From positions 1,426,001 to 1,490,000 of the forward strand of contig JADKHN010000001.1 in assembly GCA_016721725.1 (NCBI GenBank): 64,000 bases of DNA. The letters run 5' to 3'. Shown one piece after another: positions 7,948-16,542 of the stretch. Numbering within the stretch: the stretch's first letter is position 1; each line of letters starts with the position of its first letter. The position numbers were made by a program, and so were the translations under genes. Source of the stretch: Chitinophagaceae bacterium (GTDB taxonomy: Bacteria > Bacteroidota > Bacteroidia > Chitinophagales > Chitinophagaceae). The notes beneath the pieces are model-generated. The model had not been told where the DNA came from and ran no database searches. It saw nothing but the letters and a program-made list of their open reading frames with translations.

Positions 7948-8997
7948 ATGCCTTCTTCCAAAAACCTTTCGCCCCAGCAATTATCCGCTTTAACGGCCCT
8001 GGCCCTGTCGATACCGATGGGATTGTGCATTTACTTTTTTAAGCCGGTTTGGTGGATCGCCCTGGTCTCTTTCGCACTCGTCTTCCTGGGTTCATATGGT
8101 TTGATCCTTTACACCCTGCAGACCTTCATCTATCGAAAGATCAAACTGATCTATAAATTCATTTACCAGACCAAGGCCAGTAAAAAAGAAGAATTCTATT
8201 ATAAGAATATCCTCCCGCAGAAAAGTATAGATGAGGTACGCGATGATGTGGAGAACTGGGCCCTGCAAAGAAAGGCCGAGATCGAGATGCTGCAGCAGAA
8301 TGAAGCTTACCGGAAAGAATTCCTGCAGAACCTGAGCCATGAGTTAAAGACGCCCATCTTCGCCATCCAGGGATATGTGGACACGCTGCTCGGCGGAGCG
8401 ATCGACAAGGCCGATGTCAATAAGAAATTCCTGCAAAGCGCATCCCGGAATGTCGACCGCCTGGTCAACCTGGTCGATGACCTGGATGAGATCACCCGGT
8501 TGGAAATGGGTGAACAGCAATTGATCCGGGATGGTTTTGTCATCCAGGACCTGTTGAAGGAAGTGTATGAATCCCTGGCGTTCAAGGCCGATGAAAAAGG
8601 GATCCGGTGCATCATTAAGAAGGGATGTGAACTGCCGTTGACGGTCTATGCCGACAAGGAAAAGATCCGGCAGGTACTCATCAACCTGGTGGACAATGCC
8701 ATCAAATACGGCAAACAGAACGGGCTCATCGAATCCAGTTTTTACAAAGTGGACGGCGCCCGTGTTCTCATCGAGATCAGCGATGACGGCGCCGGTATCT
8801 CCGAAGAACACCTCCACCGCATCTTTGAACGTTTTTACAGAACAGACCTTGCCCGCAGCCGGAAAGTGGGTGGCAGCGGCCTCGGGTTAGCCATCTGCAA
8901 ACACATCATTGAAGCTCATGGCCAGACCATTCATGTCCGCAGCAAGATCGACGTGGGGAGTACTTTCGGATTCACGTTGCAGAGCAGGAAGGATTGA
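7948..8997 (+). CDS. PhoR-like sensor histidine kinase
   Basis: Membrane histidine kinase of 349 aa. Two transmembrane helices lie at about 13-31 and 34-57 with almost no periplasmic loop, so sensing probably depends on a partner or a cytoplasmic/membrane signal, as for PhoR with PstSCAB/PhoU (family knowledge). HisKA has the H-box FLQNLSHELKTP with phospho-accepting H131. The HATPase domain has N-box LINLVDNAIKYGK, G1 ISDDGAGI and G2 GSGLGLAI. There is no clear HAMP or PAS domain. It is paired with the upstream response regulator and converges on the PAP2 gene 32 bp downstream. Confidence 0.88.
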   Translation: MPSSKNLSPQQLSALTALALSIPMGLCIYFFKPVWWIALVSFALVFLGSYGLILYTLQTFIYRKIKLIYKFIYQTKASKKEEFYYKNILPQKSIDEVRDDVENWALQRKAEIEMLQQNEAYRKEFLQNLSHELKTPIFAIQGYVDTLLGGAIDKADVNKKFLQSASRNVDRLVNLVDDLDEITRLEMGEQQLIRDGFVIQDLLKEVYESLAFKADEKGIRCIIKKGCELPLTVYADKEKIRQVLINLVDNAIKYGKQNGLIESSFYKVDGARVLIEISDDGAGISEEHLHRIFERFYRTDLARSRKVGGSGLGLAICKHIIEAHGQTIHVRSKIDVGSTFGFTLQSRKD

Positions 8998-9029
8998 GGT
9001 CCGTTATGTGAATTCCAGTCTTTATCTCG

Positions 9030-9674
9030 TTAAACGCCCACCTGCAAATGATAACCGGACGGTTGCCGGTACAATTTATTTCTGTAAATGATCAGGTAGG
9101 CGGTCATTCCTGAAAAACAGCCAATTCCGGCTCCAATGAGGATCTCCGATAAGTCATGATGCGCCAGGTATATTCTGGAATAACCCACCAATGCCGCACC
9201 TAATAATGCCGGCAATTGCCATTTTTTTGTTTTATGCGAATGGATCAATACAGTCGCTATAGCGAATGCGGTCGCCGTATGTCCGGATGGATAACCGTTT
9301 TGCTGTTGATGGGACATCATGTACCTGCCTGATTCAATGAAAAGGCCAGGGTCATCTACTGTGTAGAGATTTTTTATCACTTGTATGGCCAGACCTGAAA
9401 GAATGAAGGCAAACAGATAAGCGAGGCTCAGATTTTTTTTCTTTGCATGGAAATATAAATAAGCCGGCAGGCACAATGCAAAAATACCATCACCCAGGAA
9501 TGTGTAGTTGATGAAAAATACATTCACTACAAAAAGGTCACGGTTGGCAGCCAGCAAAAATGGCTCTTCCCAGGGATAGCTGAAATATAAAACCAATACG
9601 GAAAGCACAAGGAGGATAAAGCCGATGTAAAAGGTTCGTTTGGTGTTGAAGAACTGTATTAATTTGCCCGGCAT
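9030..9674 (-). CDS. PAP2-superfamily membrane phosphatase (altered motifs)
   Basis: Integral membrane protein of 214 aa with six predicted helices and PAP2 (type 2 phosphatidic acid phosphatase) motifs. Motif C2 is PSGH (129-132) with H132. Motif C3 is S166-R167 with H173. Two canonical residues differ: the C1 motif KX6RP reads K101-X6-D108-P, and the final C3 Asp is E177. Activity may therefore be altered or lost. Likely substrates would be undecaprenyl pyrophosphate or phosphatidyl phosphates. Its location beside the PhoR-like kinase suggests a phosphate-salvage or lipid-turnover context, which is inference. Confidence 0.82.
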   Translation of the reverse strand: MPGKLIQFFNTKRTFYIGFILLVLSVLVLYFSYPWEEPFLLAANRDLFVVNVFFINYTFLGDGIFALCLPAYLYFHAKKKNLSLAYLFAFILSGLAIQVIKNLYTVDDPGLFIESGRYMMSHQQQNGYPSGHTATAFAIATVLIHSHKTKKWQLPALLGAALVGYSRIYLAHHDLSEILIGAGIGCFSGMTAYLIIYRNKLYRQPSGYHLQVGV

Positions 9675-9817
9675 GATATAAATATGATTTACCCGGTAAA
9701 TTAGAGCTGCAGTATCAATCCAAGATTAACAGGATATTATGGTATTGTTATTAAAAAACCAGCCTGGTTTTGATCTGCTGGTTCATCATTAGGCTCTTTA
9801 AATGTCATTCATGCGGA

Positions 9818-10303
9818 TCAGTTCACGGCCCCTGCGCGGGCTGCTGCATGTGGCTGAACGAGGTACCAGCAAAGTGCGAGAACCAGGTTGGGGATCTTCG
9901 TATCGAATAAGGACCTGATCTTGATAAAACCCGTATGGAACGCGTTGAAATTACAGGTGAGTAATTCTCTTTGGTTCTCGTCTTCGAAGAGTTTCAATTC
10001 AGCGTGATCGGTTTGACTGAACTGGTAATGATATCTTTTTCCGTCGAGTTCAAGGTGCCCTTTGCCGGAACCCGGTCTTTCTTCCTCCACTTTTCCCATG
10101 TGTATGCCGTATTCATTTTTAATGATCGCCCGGTGTGTGAGCATTCCCTTCTTCTCAAAAAAGAAGATCCTGCGGCCGGCATTGCTGTCCATCCTGGCCA
10201 TTTGGGTATTCTTGCTGAATTCGATAAGGGCCAGTTTCTGGTCTTCAGACCAAAGCTCAAACGCTTCATTTGATTGAGTGGAATTAACCTTTATCCATTT
10301 CAT
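9818..10303 (-). CDS. Hypothetical protein, LURP-one/tubby-like fold possible
   Basis: 161-residue soluble protein with no signal peptide. Alternating short beta strands (AFELWSEDQKLALIEF, RRIFFFEKKG, KRYHYQFSQTD) recall the LURP-one/tubby C-terminal barrel, but this is a weak resemblance. No catalytic motif is visible. A three-half-site Pho-box-like element sits about 90 bp upstream (10393-10420), suggesting phosphate-dependent expression. The PAP2 gene follows on the same strand after 143 bp. Confidence 0.7.
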   Translation of the reverse strand: MKWIKVNSTQSNEAFELWSEDQKLALIEFSKNTQMARMDSNAGRRIFFFEKKGMLTHRAIIKNEYGIHMGKVEEERPGSGKGHLELDGKRYHYQFSQTDHAELKLFEDENQRELLTCNFNAFHTGFIKIRSLFDTKIPNLVLALCWYLVQPHAAARAGAVN

Positions 10304-10392
10304 AAAAAAGGGGTTTGATTGTGTACTGTAAAATAAACCTATTCCTGTGTTGATTACCCACTGTGCATTTCATTGTGCAGTAAATGTGCACA

Positions 10393-10420
10393 GTAACAAT
10401 TTGGTAACTTTAATTTAACA
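10393..10420. promoter_or_regulatory. Predicted Pho box (three 11-bp repeats) upstream of the LURP-like gene
   Basis: Plus-strand half-sites GTAACA (10393), GTAACT (10404) and TTAACA (10415), starts exactly 11 bp apart. On the other strand the core reads GTTACCAAATTGTTAC, which matches GTTAGGAAATTGTTAC in the TonB-receptor promoter at 12 of its first 14 positions and at both ends. It lies upstream of the minus-strand gene at 9818-10303. Confidence 0.65.
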
Positions 10421-10428
10421 TGACGGAT

Positions 10429-10461
10429 AAAAAAATGCCACCAATAAGAATAAAGGTGGCA
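10429..10461 (-). terminator. Rho-independent terminator of the TonB receptor/lipoprotein operon
   Basis: Stem TGCCACC/GGTGGCA (10436-10442 with 10455-10461), 12-nt loop, followed on the minus strand by seven T (A run 10429-10435). It sits about 77 bp past the stop of the lipoprotein gene. Confidence 0.75.
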
Positions 10462-10537
10462 ATTGCATGAGTCCTTTGCCTTCGCTCAGGATTGCTATTT
10501 GCTTAAGAAAAACTTATCCGGTGACCCGGAATGATCA

Positions 10538-11941
10538 TTAATTGAATTTGGTCCAGGTCTTCCACCAGGTGTCGCCTGCGGCGGCAGCGCCACGGTAACC
10601 CACTGCTGAGAATCCGGTGGCCAGTTTGCCATCCGAGAAGGAAGCGCCGTTAAGGGCCGGTGATCCGGCTGACGGATTGAAATCCACGGTATTATCATAT
10701 TTGAATGGAGATCCCAAACCCACATCGCTGGTATTGGTGAGCAGGGTATTTCCTCCGTTCGCCCTGTTATAATAGCTGGTCAGATCACTCACGGTCCATC
10801 CCGTTGGTGCACTGGCGCTGGCTGAATAAGAAAAGGGCGTGTTGTTTCCGGTCATGATGTTGTTGGATAAGACCATTGTACCGGCTGTTATGTTAAGATC
10901 GGTCGGTCTTCCGGTACTTCCATCAACCAGTAAACCTACCGGCCATCCCATGATGATGGAATTGAAAATGCTGATGGATGAGTTACGGCGCAGGTGCATG
11001 CCCCTTTTGAAATTACTGTTCCCGGTATTGCCCAGGGTTGCCCTTGGACCGATCACCGTCATGTTGCTGAAAATGGCGTTGGTCTGCGGCGTAAGGGTAC
11101 TGCCGCTGGCATCGTTGTCCACTTCAAAGCCGTTGCTGCCGCTGATATCGGCCACGGAACTGTCGCGCAGACTGATGCCGAACTGCACTTTACCGGAATA
11201 ACCGTTATCACAGTCAAAATCATCATCCAGACCTTTGTATGCGATCAGGTGTTTGCAACTTACGGTACCGCCAAAAAATTCAAAACTGTCATCATTGGCA
11301 TAAGCGACCTGTACATAATCAATGATGGTCTGGCTACCCACGCCGCCCAGGGTCAGCCCGTTGATCTCCTTATCCGGTAAGAAGGCATATCCGGCGTATT
11401 CGATGCGAACATAACGGAGGATACCGCTGTTATCGGCCGGGTTGCTGCTGGCACCAAGACCATAAAGACCGAGTCCGTCGCTGTTGTTGATGCCGCCCTC
11501 GATCTCTCCGATGCCGGATTGGCCGTTAAAAGATGAATTGGTGGGCGCATTTCCAAGGATCACCAGTCCGGCCCAATCACCGGCTTTTGGAGTAGCGGAT
11601 TCAGAAGTGAATACGATGGGTTTGTCAACGGTTCCGTCGGCGATGATCTTGGCGCTGCGGCAAACGATCAATCCGCCGTTCTTACCAGTTTCTCCTACGA
11701 TCCTGGTTCCTGGTTCGATGGTGAGTACCGCGCCATTGGTCACATAAACCAGTCCGCGGAGTTTGTAGGTGTAATTGGCTTTCAGGGTGCGGTTCTCGAT
11801 GATCCTGCCTTCCAGGATCGTGTTCTCCGTTCCGGTACCGCCACCGGTTGTAACAACGGTCGTAGTGCCGTCCACTTCAATTTTACGACATCCGGCAGTC
11901 AGTAAACCGAGGAGACCGGCTGCGACGATTAATTTTTTCAT
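10538..11941 (-). CDS. Outer-surface lipoprotein, beta-helix-like, partner of the TonB receptor
   Basis: 467-residue predicted lipoprotein: signal peptide MKKLIVAAGLLGLLTAGC with lipidated C18. The body is rich in Gly/Asn/Ser/Thr strands such as NGAVLTIEPGTRIVGETG and GLVILGNAPTN, typical of right-handed beta-helix proteins. No catalytic site was recognised. The gene starts 29 bp after the TonB receptor stop and shares its terminator, so the two form an operon. By analogy with SusC/SusD pairs it may capture the receptor's ligand. Given the Pho box upstream of the receptor, a phosphate compound is the working guess. Confidence 0.78.
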   Translation of the reverse strand: MKKLIVAAGLLGLLTAGCRKIEVDGTTTVVTTGGGTGTENTILEGRIIENRTLKANYTYKLRGLVYVTNGAVLTIEPGTRIVGETGKNGGLIVCRSAKIIADGTVDKPIVFTSESATPKAGDWAGLVILGNAPTNSSFNGQSGIGEIEGGINNSDGLGLYGLGASSNPADNSGILRYVRIEYAGYAFLPDKEINGLTLGGVGSQTIIDYVQVAYANDDSFEFFGGTVSCKHLIAYKGLDDDFDCDNGYSGKVQFGISLRDSSVADISGSNGFEVDNDASGSTLTPQTNAIFSNMTVIGPRATLGNTGNSNFKRGMHLRRNSSISIFNSIIMGWPVGLLVDGSTGRPTDLNITAGTMVLSNNIMTGNNTPFSYSASASAPTGWTVSDLTSYYNRANGGNTLLTNTSDVGLGSPFKYDNTVDFNPSAGSPALNGASFSDGKLATGFSAVGYRGAAAAGDTWWKTWTKFN

Positions 11942-11970
11942 GTTGGTATTTTTTGAGTTTATTTTTAATG

Positions 11971-14751
11971 TTATTTGATCTGATAGGCGAACGTCAGGGT
12001 GTAGTTCGTACCGTAATTCCGGGTGATGGCCAGCACGTCTTTTGATTCGCTGCGGTATTTTTTATTGTTGTCCAGGTCGTGATAAAAATTGGCCCGGCTG
12101 TTGATGAGGTCGCTGATGTTCAGTTTGATCTCTCCCTTATTGTGAAATAATTTTTTGGCCAGTTGCAAATCCAGTAAGGGCCTTGGTGCTTCCCAGATAT
12201 CGGAGATCGCTTCATTGCCCACGAAGAGGATGCGGCGTCCGATCTGGTTGAATAAAAGGGTGCTGGTGAAGCCCAGTTTTTCAACATCGTACTGGATACC
12301 GAAATTGATCAGGTATGGGCTTTGACCCTGTAAAGGACGGTTGATCGTTCCAGTGGTGTCTTTCACCCTGCTGTGGATATAACTGAGGTTGCCGCTGAGG
12401 GTGAAATTCTTCAACCCGCGGATGAAGTCCAGTTTTTTCCTGAATTCCACTTCACCGCCGAACGCGGTGGCATTTTTGGTGTTGAGGATATTGAACGTAT
12501 TGGTACCCGGACCGGTACGGTTAAAATAGTATTCGATGGGCTTATCGAAATGTTTGAAGTAGACGCCTGCGGTGAACAGTTCTCCCGCCCGGGGATACAA
12601 TTCATAACGAAGATCGAAATTGCTCACCTTGGTACGTTGTGCCGTTCGGTTCCCTACCACTTGTGCGCCCAATTCAAAATCATAAAAAGCAAACGGGCTT
12701 AACTCCCTGAATTCGGGCCTGATCACGGTCTGACTGGCCGCGAAGCGGAAATTGGTCTTATTGTTCAGTTTATAAGTGAGGTTGATACCAGGCAACAGGT
12801 CTTTCACGATCGTGTTCACATGACGGGGGTCGCTTTTTTGTGTGCTTCCCACCAGCTGGTCGTAACTTTCGTAACGGGCTCCCCAAACCAACCTGATCTT
12901 ATTTCCGATCGGATTGTCAAACTGCAGGTAAACGGCATTCAAAATGGTATTGGCCATATAACGGTAGGCGTTGCCATTGATCTCGTCGAACTGTACCTTA
13001 TCATTTCCGGTTCCAAAGTTTTCCGGCGCATACAACTGATCGGCGGAAAGCAGTTTGATCGCATTGCTGGCGGTATTGGTATAGAAGGGGCGGCTGTCGA
13101 ACAAGCGATCCTTCACCTGGAACAGGTAGCCGGCCTTGATGGCGTGTTTCTTTCCTTTGAAATTGACTGATTTTGTGATATCCGCTCCGGCATTGTAAAT
13201 ATAATCGTTGAGGAAGCTGTAGAAGATGCTGCCGCTTTTTTGTCCCGCACCCAGTCCAAGAAGAGCGTAATAAGGCGCATTGGGATTTGTTCCGTCCTGG
13301 GTATAAAAAAGCCGGCGCTGGTCGGGGATGTATTGATCCAGGATATTGAAACCTCCGTACCATTTCAGTTTGGTTTCCCATTTGGGCAGGTTATGTTCGC
13401 CGATGAGCTGGGTATTGAAAAAAGTGTTTTGCCTGAAACCGATCTCGGTCGCTTTTACTTTATCGCCGTTACCGCCGCCGCTGATGATGAAATCCCTGCC
13501 ATCGTAGCGGTCTGTTACGAAATCAGTGGTGTTGATGTTGATGAGATTCTTTAATGATATCTTGTTGTTGTTGTTCAGTTGAACGGTGATGTTCGCCAGA
13601 CCGCCGGCCAATAGATCCCTGCTGTATTTATTGTTGTAGTAAAGCAATTCGACATCACCCTCGTTGTTGGCGATGAAGGTATTGTTGAAAGGAGTGCGTT
13701 TATTGCTCTGGTTATAGGTCAGTGCAAAGATGCCGGCCACTTTTTTCCCGAATAATTTGATACTCCCCCCGCCGTTGATCTGGAAAGAAGAGTTGACCGG
13801 TGCGGATCCTGAGACCGGAACCCAGTTATTCCTGAAATCCTTTCCCAGGTTTGTTTTTTCAGCCGGGGTAAGAGCGCTGAAAACGGATTTGACCGGAATG
13901 GAAGAAGGCAGTCCCCTGGCGCCATTGTCGATACCGAGCCAATCCATTTTTCCGCCGCGGGCCTGTAAAAAATCCTTGCCGATGGTATTGCTGTTGAATC
14001 CGGTACCGGCTTGAACATTTAAGAAGCTGGCGGCGGGTACATCTCTTGTTTGCACCTGAACCAATCCACCTGCCCATTCGCCGGGCAGCTCCGGGATAAA
14101 GGTCTTGTTCATGATGATGTTATCGATCATCGCGGCGGGGAAGATGTCGAAACTGAAGGTCTTCCTGTCGGGTTCGGTACTGCTGAGCAATATGCCATTC
14201 AGCATGGCCTGGTTATAACGGTCGCTCAATCCCCTGACCACCAGGTATTTTCCTTCCTGGATGGAAGTGCCGGTGACCCTTTTCAACACTTCACCGGTAT
14301 TTTTATCCGGAGAACGCTTGATCGTTTCTGCGCTGATCACTTGTGCCACCACGGAAGTATTCTTCTGGTAACTGATCAAAGCCGCCGCGGTTTCCTTACG
14401 GGCGTTACTGGATGAACGTACCACAACCGCATCGCTGGTCTTGGCTTTCACTTCCAGGGTGATATTCTGGGTGGTTGTTTTGCCATTGGCTACTTCTATA
14501 TCCTCCACTTCCTTGCTTACACCGTTGTAAGAGAAGATCAGGGAGATCCTGGTGTTGGCATCCGCATTGATGACATATCTTCCCTCCTGGTCGGTGGCCA
14601 CGCCTTTGTTGGAGTTCTTAATAAGTACCGATACGCCGCTCAACGGTAATCCTGTCTTGGCATCGGTGAGTTTGCCTTCGATCTTCCCTTTTTGGGCGAA
14701 AGCGGTGAATGTCAGGGTAAAAAAAGCAAATAGTAAAGTTAGCCGTCTCAT
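11971..14751 (-). CDS. TonB-dependent outer-membrane receptor with carboxypeptidase-like N-domain
   Basis: 926-residue outer-membrane receptor. It has a signal peptide (1-20, ending AFAQ), a carboxypeptidase-regulatory-like beta-sandwich (about 23-105, DAKTGLPLSGVSVLIK), a plug domain (about 120-250, with VVRGLSDRYNQAMLNG and LPGEWAGGLVQVQTRD), then a large 22-strand-type barrel ending in an aromatic strand (YTLTFAYQIK). It should import a ligand using TonB/ExbBD energy. It is first of a two-gene operon with a beta-helix lipoprotein. The upstream region has four 11-bp-spaced Pho-like half-sites and a near -7 TCCTTTTG at 14769-14776 (minus). Phosphate-linked uptake is inferred. Confidence 0.9.
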   Translation of the reverse strand: MRRLTLLFAFFTLTFTAFAQKGKIEGKLTDAKTGLPLSGVSVLIKNSNKGVATDQEGRYVINADANTRISLIFSYNGVSKEVEDIEVANGKTTTQNITLEVKAKTSDAVVVRSSSNARKETAAALISYQKNTSVVAQVISAETIKRSPDKNTGEVLKRVTGTSIQEGKYLVVRGLSDRYNQAMLNGILLSSTEPDRKTFSFDIFPAAMIDNIIMNKTFIPELPGEWAGGLVQVQTRDVPAASFLNVQAGTGFNSNTIGKDFLQARGGKMDWLGIDNGARGLPSSIPVKSVFSALTPAEKTNLGKDFRNNWVPVSGSAPVNSSFQINGGGSIKLFGKKVAGIFALTYNQSNKRTPFNNTFIANNEGDVELLYYNNKYSRDLLAGGLANITVQLNNNNKISLKNLININTTDFVTDRYDGRDFIISGGGNGDKVKATEIGFRQNTFFNTQLIGEHNLPKWETKLKWYGGFNILDQYIPDQRRLFYTQDGTNPNAPYYALLGLGAGQKSGSIFYSFLNDYIYNAGADITKSVNFKGKKHAIKAGYLFQVKDRLFDSRPFYTNTASNAIKLLSADQLYAPENFGTGNDKVQFDEINGNAYRYMANTILNAVYLQFDNPIGNKIRLVWGARYESYDQLVGSTQKSDPRHVNTIVKDLLPGINLTYKLNNKTNFRFAASQTVIRPEFRELSPFAFYDFELGAQVVGNRTAQRTKVSNFDLRYELYPRAGELFTAGVYFKHFDKPIEYYFNRTGPGTNTFNILNTKNATAFGGEVEFRKKLDFIRGLKNFTLSGNLSYIHSRVKDTTGTINRPLQGQSPYLINFGIQYDVEKLGFTSTLLFNQIGRRILFVGNEAISDIWEAPRPLLDLQLAKKLFHNKGEIKLNISDLINSRANFYHDLDNNKKYRSESKDVLAITRNYGTNYTLTFAYQIK

Positions 14752-14807
14752 GCAATAATTATTTACTGCAAAAGGACGAAAAGCCCATTACCCCAACATG
14801 AATGGAA

Positions 14808-14846
14808 GGTTAGCTTATTGTTATGCTAATGTTAGGAAATTGTTAC
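14808..14846. promoter_or_regulatory. Predicted Pho box (four 11-bp repeats) upstream of the TonB receptor
   Basis: Plus-strand half-sites GGTTAG (14808), TGTTAT (14819), TGTTAG (14830) and TGTTAC (14841) start exactly every 11 bp. Read on the receptor's strand they are GTAACA, CTAACA, ATAACA and CTAACC. The array lies about 31 bp upstream of a near-consensus -7 element. The period and TTAACA-like core match Bacillus PhoP boxes and PhoB geometry. Confidence 0.7.
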
Positions 14847-14886
14847 GCGAACCCGCAGGCAAGTGAACGAAATGGCTACGATCCTG

Positions 14887-16434
14887 TCATTTAGCGGCTT
14901 CCAGGTAATCTATGATCGTTTTCCGGATATCGAAGCGTCTGTCGGAGCTCGGGAAATCGGTCACTTTTAGCATGTCCGGGTTCCCGGGTTTCAGGTATTC
15001 CATATTGGCCTCACCACCGGTCAGGAGGAATTCGGTGATGGCTACACGATAATTTTTTCCCGGGTCGAGCGGTATATTGTTCAATTGCCATTGACCTGAG
15101 ATATCGTCACGTCGCAGGGTTTCATTATACTGCAGGAAACCACCCGTGCCTTTATTCTTCAGTCCGGATTCCAGTATCCGGATGAGCAGGCCACCCTTCA
15201 TTTCCACTTCTTTGATCCCTCCCCCAAAGGGTAAGGTGCGGATGATGTCATACTGTGTGACGGGCATGGTCAGGATGTCATCCACCCGGATCGAACCGGC
15301 ATTGGCGATAACCACATCGGCTGTCGGAGATGCTTTGATCATGGAAGCGATGATCAGTTTGGTGAGGTTGGTGGACCCCGACCTGATCTCTGTTTCCCTT
15401 CCATCCAGGGGCTCTTTATCGGAGAGGACCACTTTCGCGGCGTCAAAACCCAGGGAAGAATAACTTTTGTTGGCAATGCCCACCCATTTTTGTACAACCA
15501 GGTCAGTCGTGCTGTCCAGGGCAACTCCTTCATTGATCTTGACCAGTTTGGGTTTTACTTTCAGGGTATGCCGGTTCTTATTAAAACGAAGGGTCAGCAC
15601 ATAGGCGGATTTTGCATTGGCCATGGCCTTGGTGATGTAGATATTGCCCACTTTACTGAAACGCTGGTCGTGTTCATGGCCGCCGATGATCAGCGCCAGT
15701 CCGGGAATTTCCCGGGCCAGGTTCTCATCCTCTTCAACAGACTGGTGGGTCAGCGCCACAACGGCGTCGACCGAATCTTTCAACTGGTTGTACCCTTTTT
15801 TGGCGGTGCTGATGACATCGGTATAACTGACATAGTCGGATTTGTTGAAAGGAAGCGTGAGTCCGATGTATCCTATACGGGCCGTCGTGCCATCAGCGTC
15901 GGTAATGGTTTGTATGTAGGTTTCAGGGAAGGGTTGTACAGGTTGTCCGGACTTATTTTTGGCAAAGGGTCCGGCCTTGCCCCCCTGCAGATGAAAGGTA
16001 TTGGAGGATATCCACTGGAAATCGGATTCGTTGATCCGCTGTTGTACTTCACTTTCCTTGATGTCGAATTCATGGTTGCCGAAGATCACGAAATCGAACC
16101 CGGCCGCGTTCATGGACTCGATCATTTGTCTCCCCCGGATCGCTTTGCCTTCGTACCTGAGGCTGTTATACACCGAAGGGCTCAGAAAATCGCCCGCCAT
16201 CACCAGGAAGGTATTGGGGTTTTTCCGGAGGTATTCTTTCTTCAGGGTGGCCACCCGGGCCATGCCCCCTTCTTTACCGCCGGATAACGGTGCGATCTCA
16301 TAAACATCATTGACCTGGATGAATTGCATCGTGATCTTCCCGTCATCCGGGTTGCCCGTTCTTTTGGTAGGGGTACAGGAAGCAGCCATGAAGAGAATGG
16401 CCGGCAGGCAAATGAAAATGGTTTTCGTTCTCAC
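14887..16434 (-). CDS. 5'-nucleotidase/metallophosphatase lipoprotein
   Basis: 515-residue predicted lipoprotein (MRTKTIFICLPAILFMAASC, C20). The N-terminal calcineurin-like metallophosphatase domain has GDFLSPS (D82), GNHEFD (N120/H121) and GGHEHD. The C-terminal 5'-nucleotidase domain carries VIANAGSIRVDD and YRVAITEFLLTGG. It would release phosphate from nucleotides or similar esters outside the inner membrane. The first metal motif, usually N-D-x-H, reads N42-D43-V-Y45, so one ligand is changed. It follows the phosphate-selective porin gene on the same strand after 108 bp, probably one operon. Confidence 0.88.
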   Translation of the reverse strand: MRTKTIFICLPAILFMAASCTPTKRTGNPDDGKITMQFIQVNDVYEIAPLSGGKEGGMARVATLKKEYLRKNPNTFLVMAGDFLSPSVYNSLRYEGKAIRGRQMIESMNAAGFDFVIFGNHEFDIKESEVQQRINESDFQWISSNTFHLQGGKAGPFAKNKSGQPVQPFPETYIQTITDADGTTARIGYIGLTLPFNKSDYVSYTDVISTAKKGYNQLKDSVDAVVALTHQSVEEDENLAREIPGLALIIGGHEHDQRFSKVGNIYITKAMANAKSAYVLTLRFNKNRHTLKVKPKLVKINEGVALDSTTDLVVQKWVGIANKSYSSLGFDAAKVVLSDKEPLDGRETEIRSGSTNLTKLIIASMIKASPTADVVIANAGSIRVDDILTMPVTQYDIIRTLPFGGGIKEVEMKGGLLIRILESGLKNKGTGGFLQYNETLRRDDISGQWQLNNIPLDPGKNYRVAITEFLLTGGEANMEYLKPGNPDMLKVTDFPSSDRRFDIRKTIIDYLEAAK

Positions 16435-16542
16435 GATAAAAGATTTAGATCCACAAACAAATCGTCTGTTTGGATAAAGTTAAAGATAATCTGAAGAGAA
16501 AGATGATGGATCGCGGACCGGGTCTCGCCGGGAGTTGAGCCG

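Noticed and set aside
10369..10395. Inverted repeat ACTGTGCA...TGCACAGT as a terminator
   Set aside because: Stem is imperfect and has no T run; the nearby hairpin at 10429-10461 is the better terminator.
15490..16287. 265-residue plus-strand reading opposite the 5'-nucleotidase
   Set aside because: Antisense shadow of a well-supported gene.
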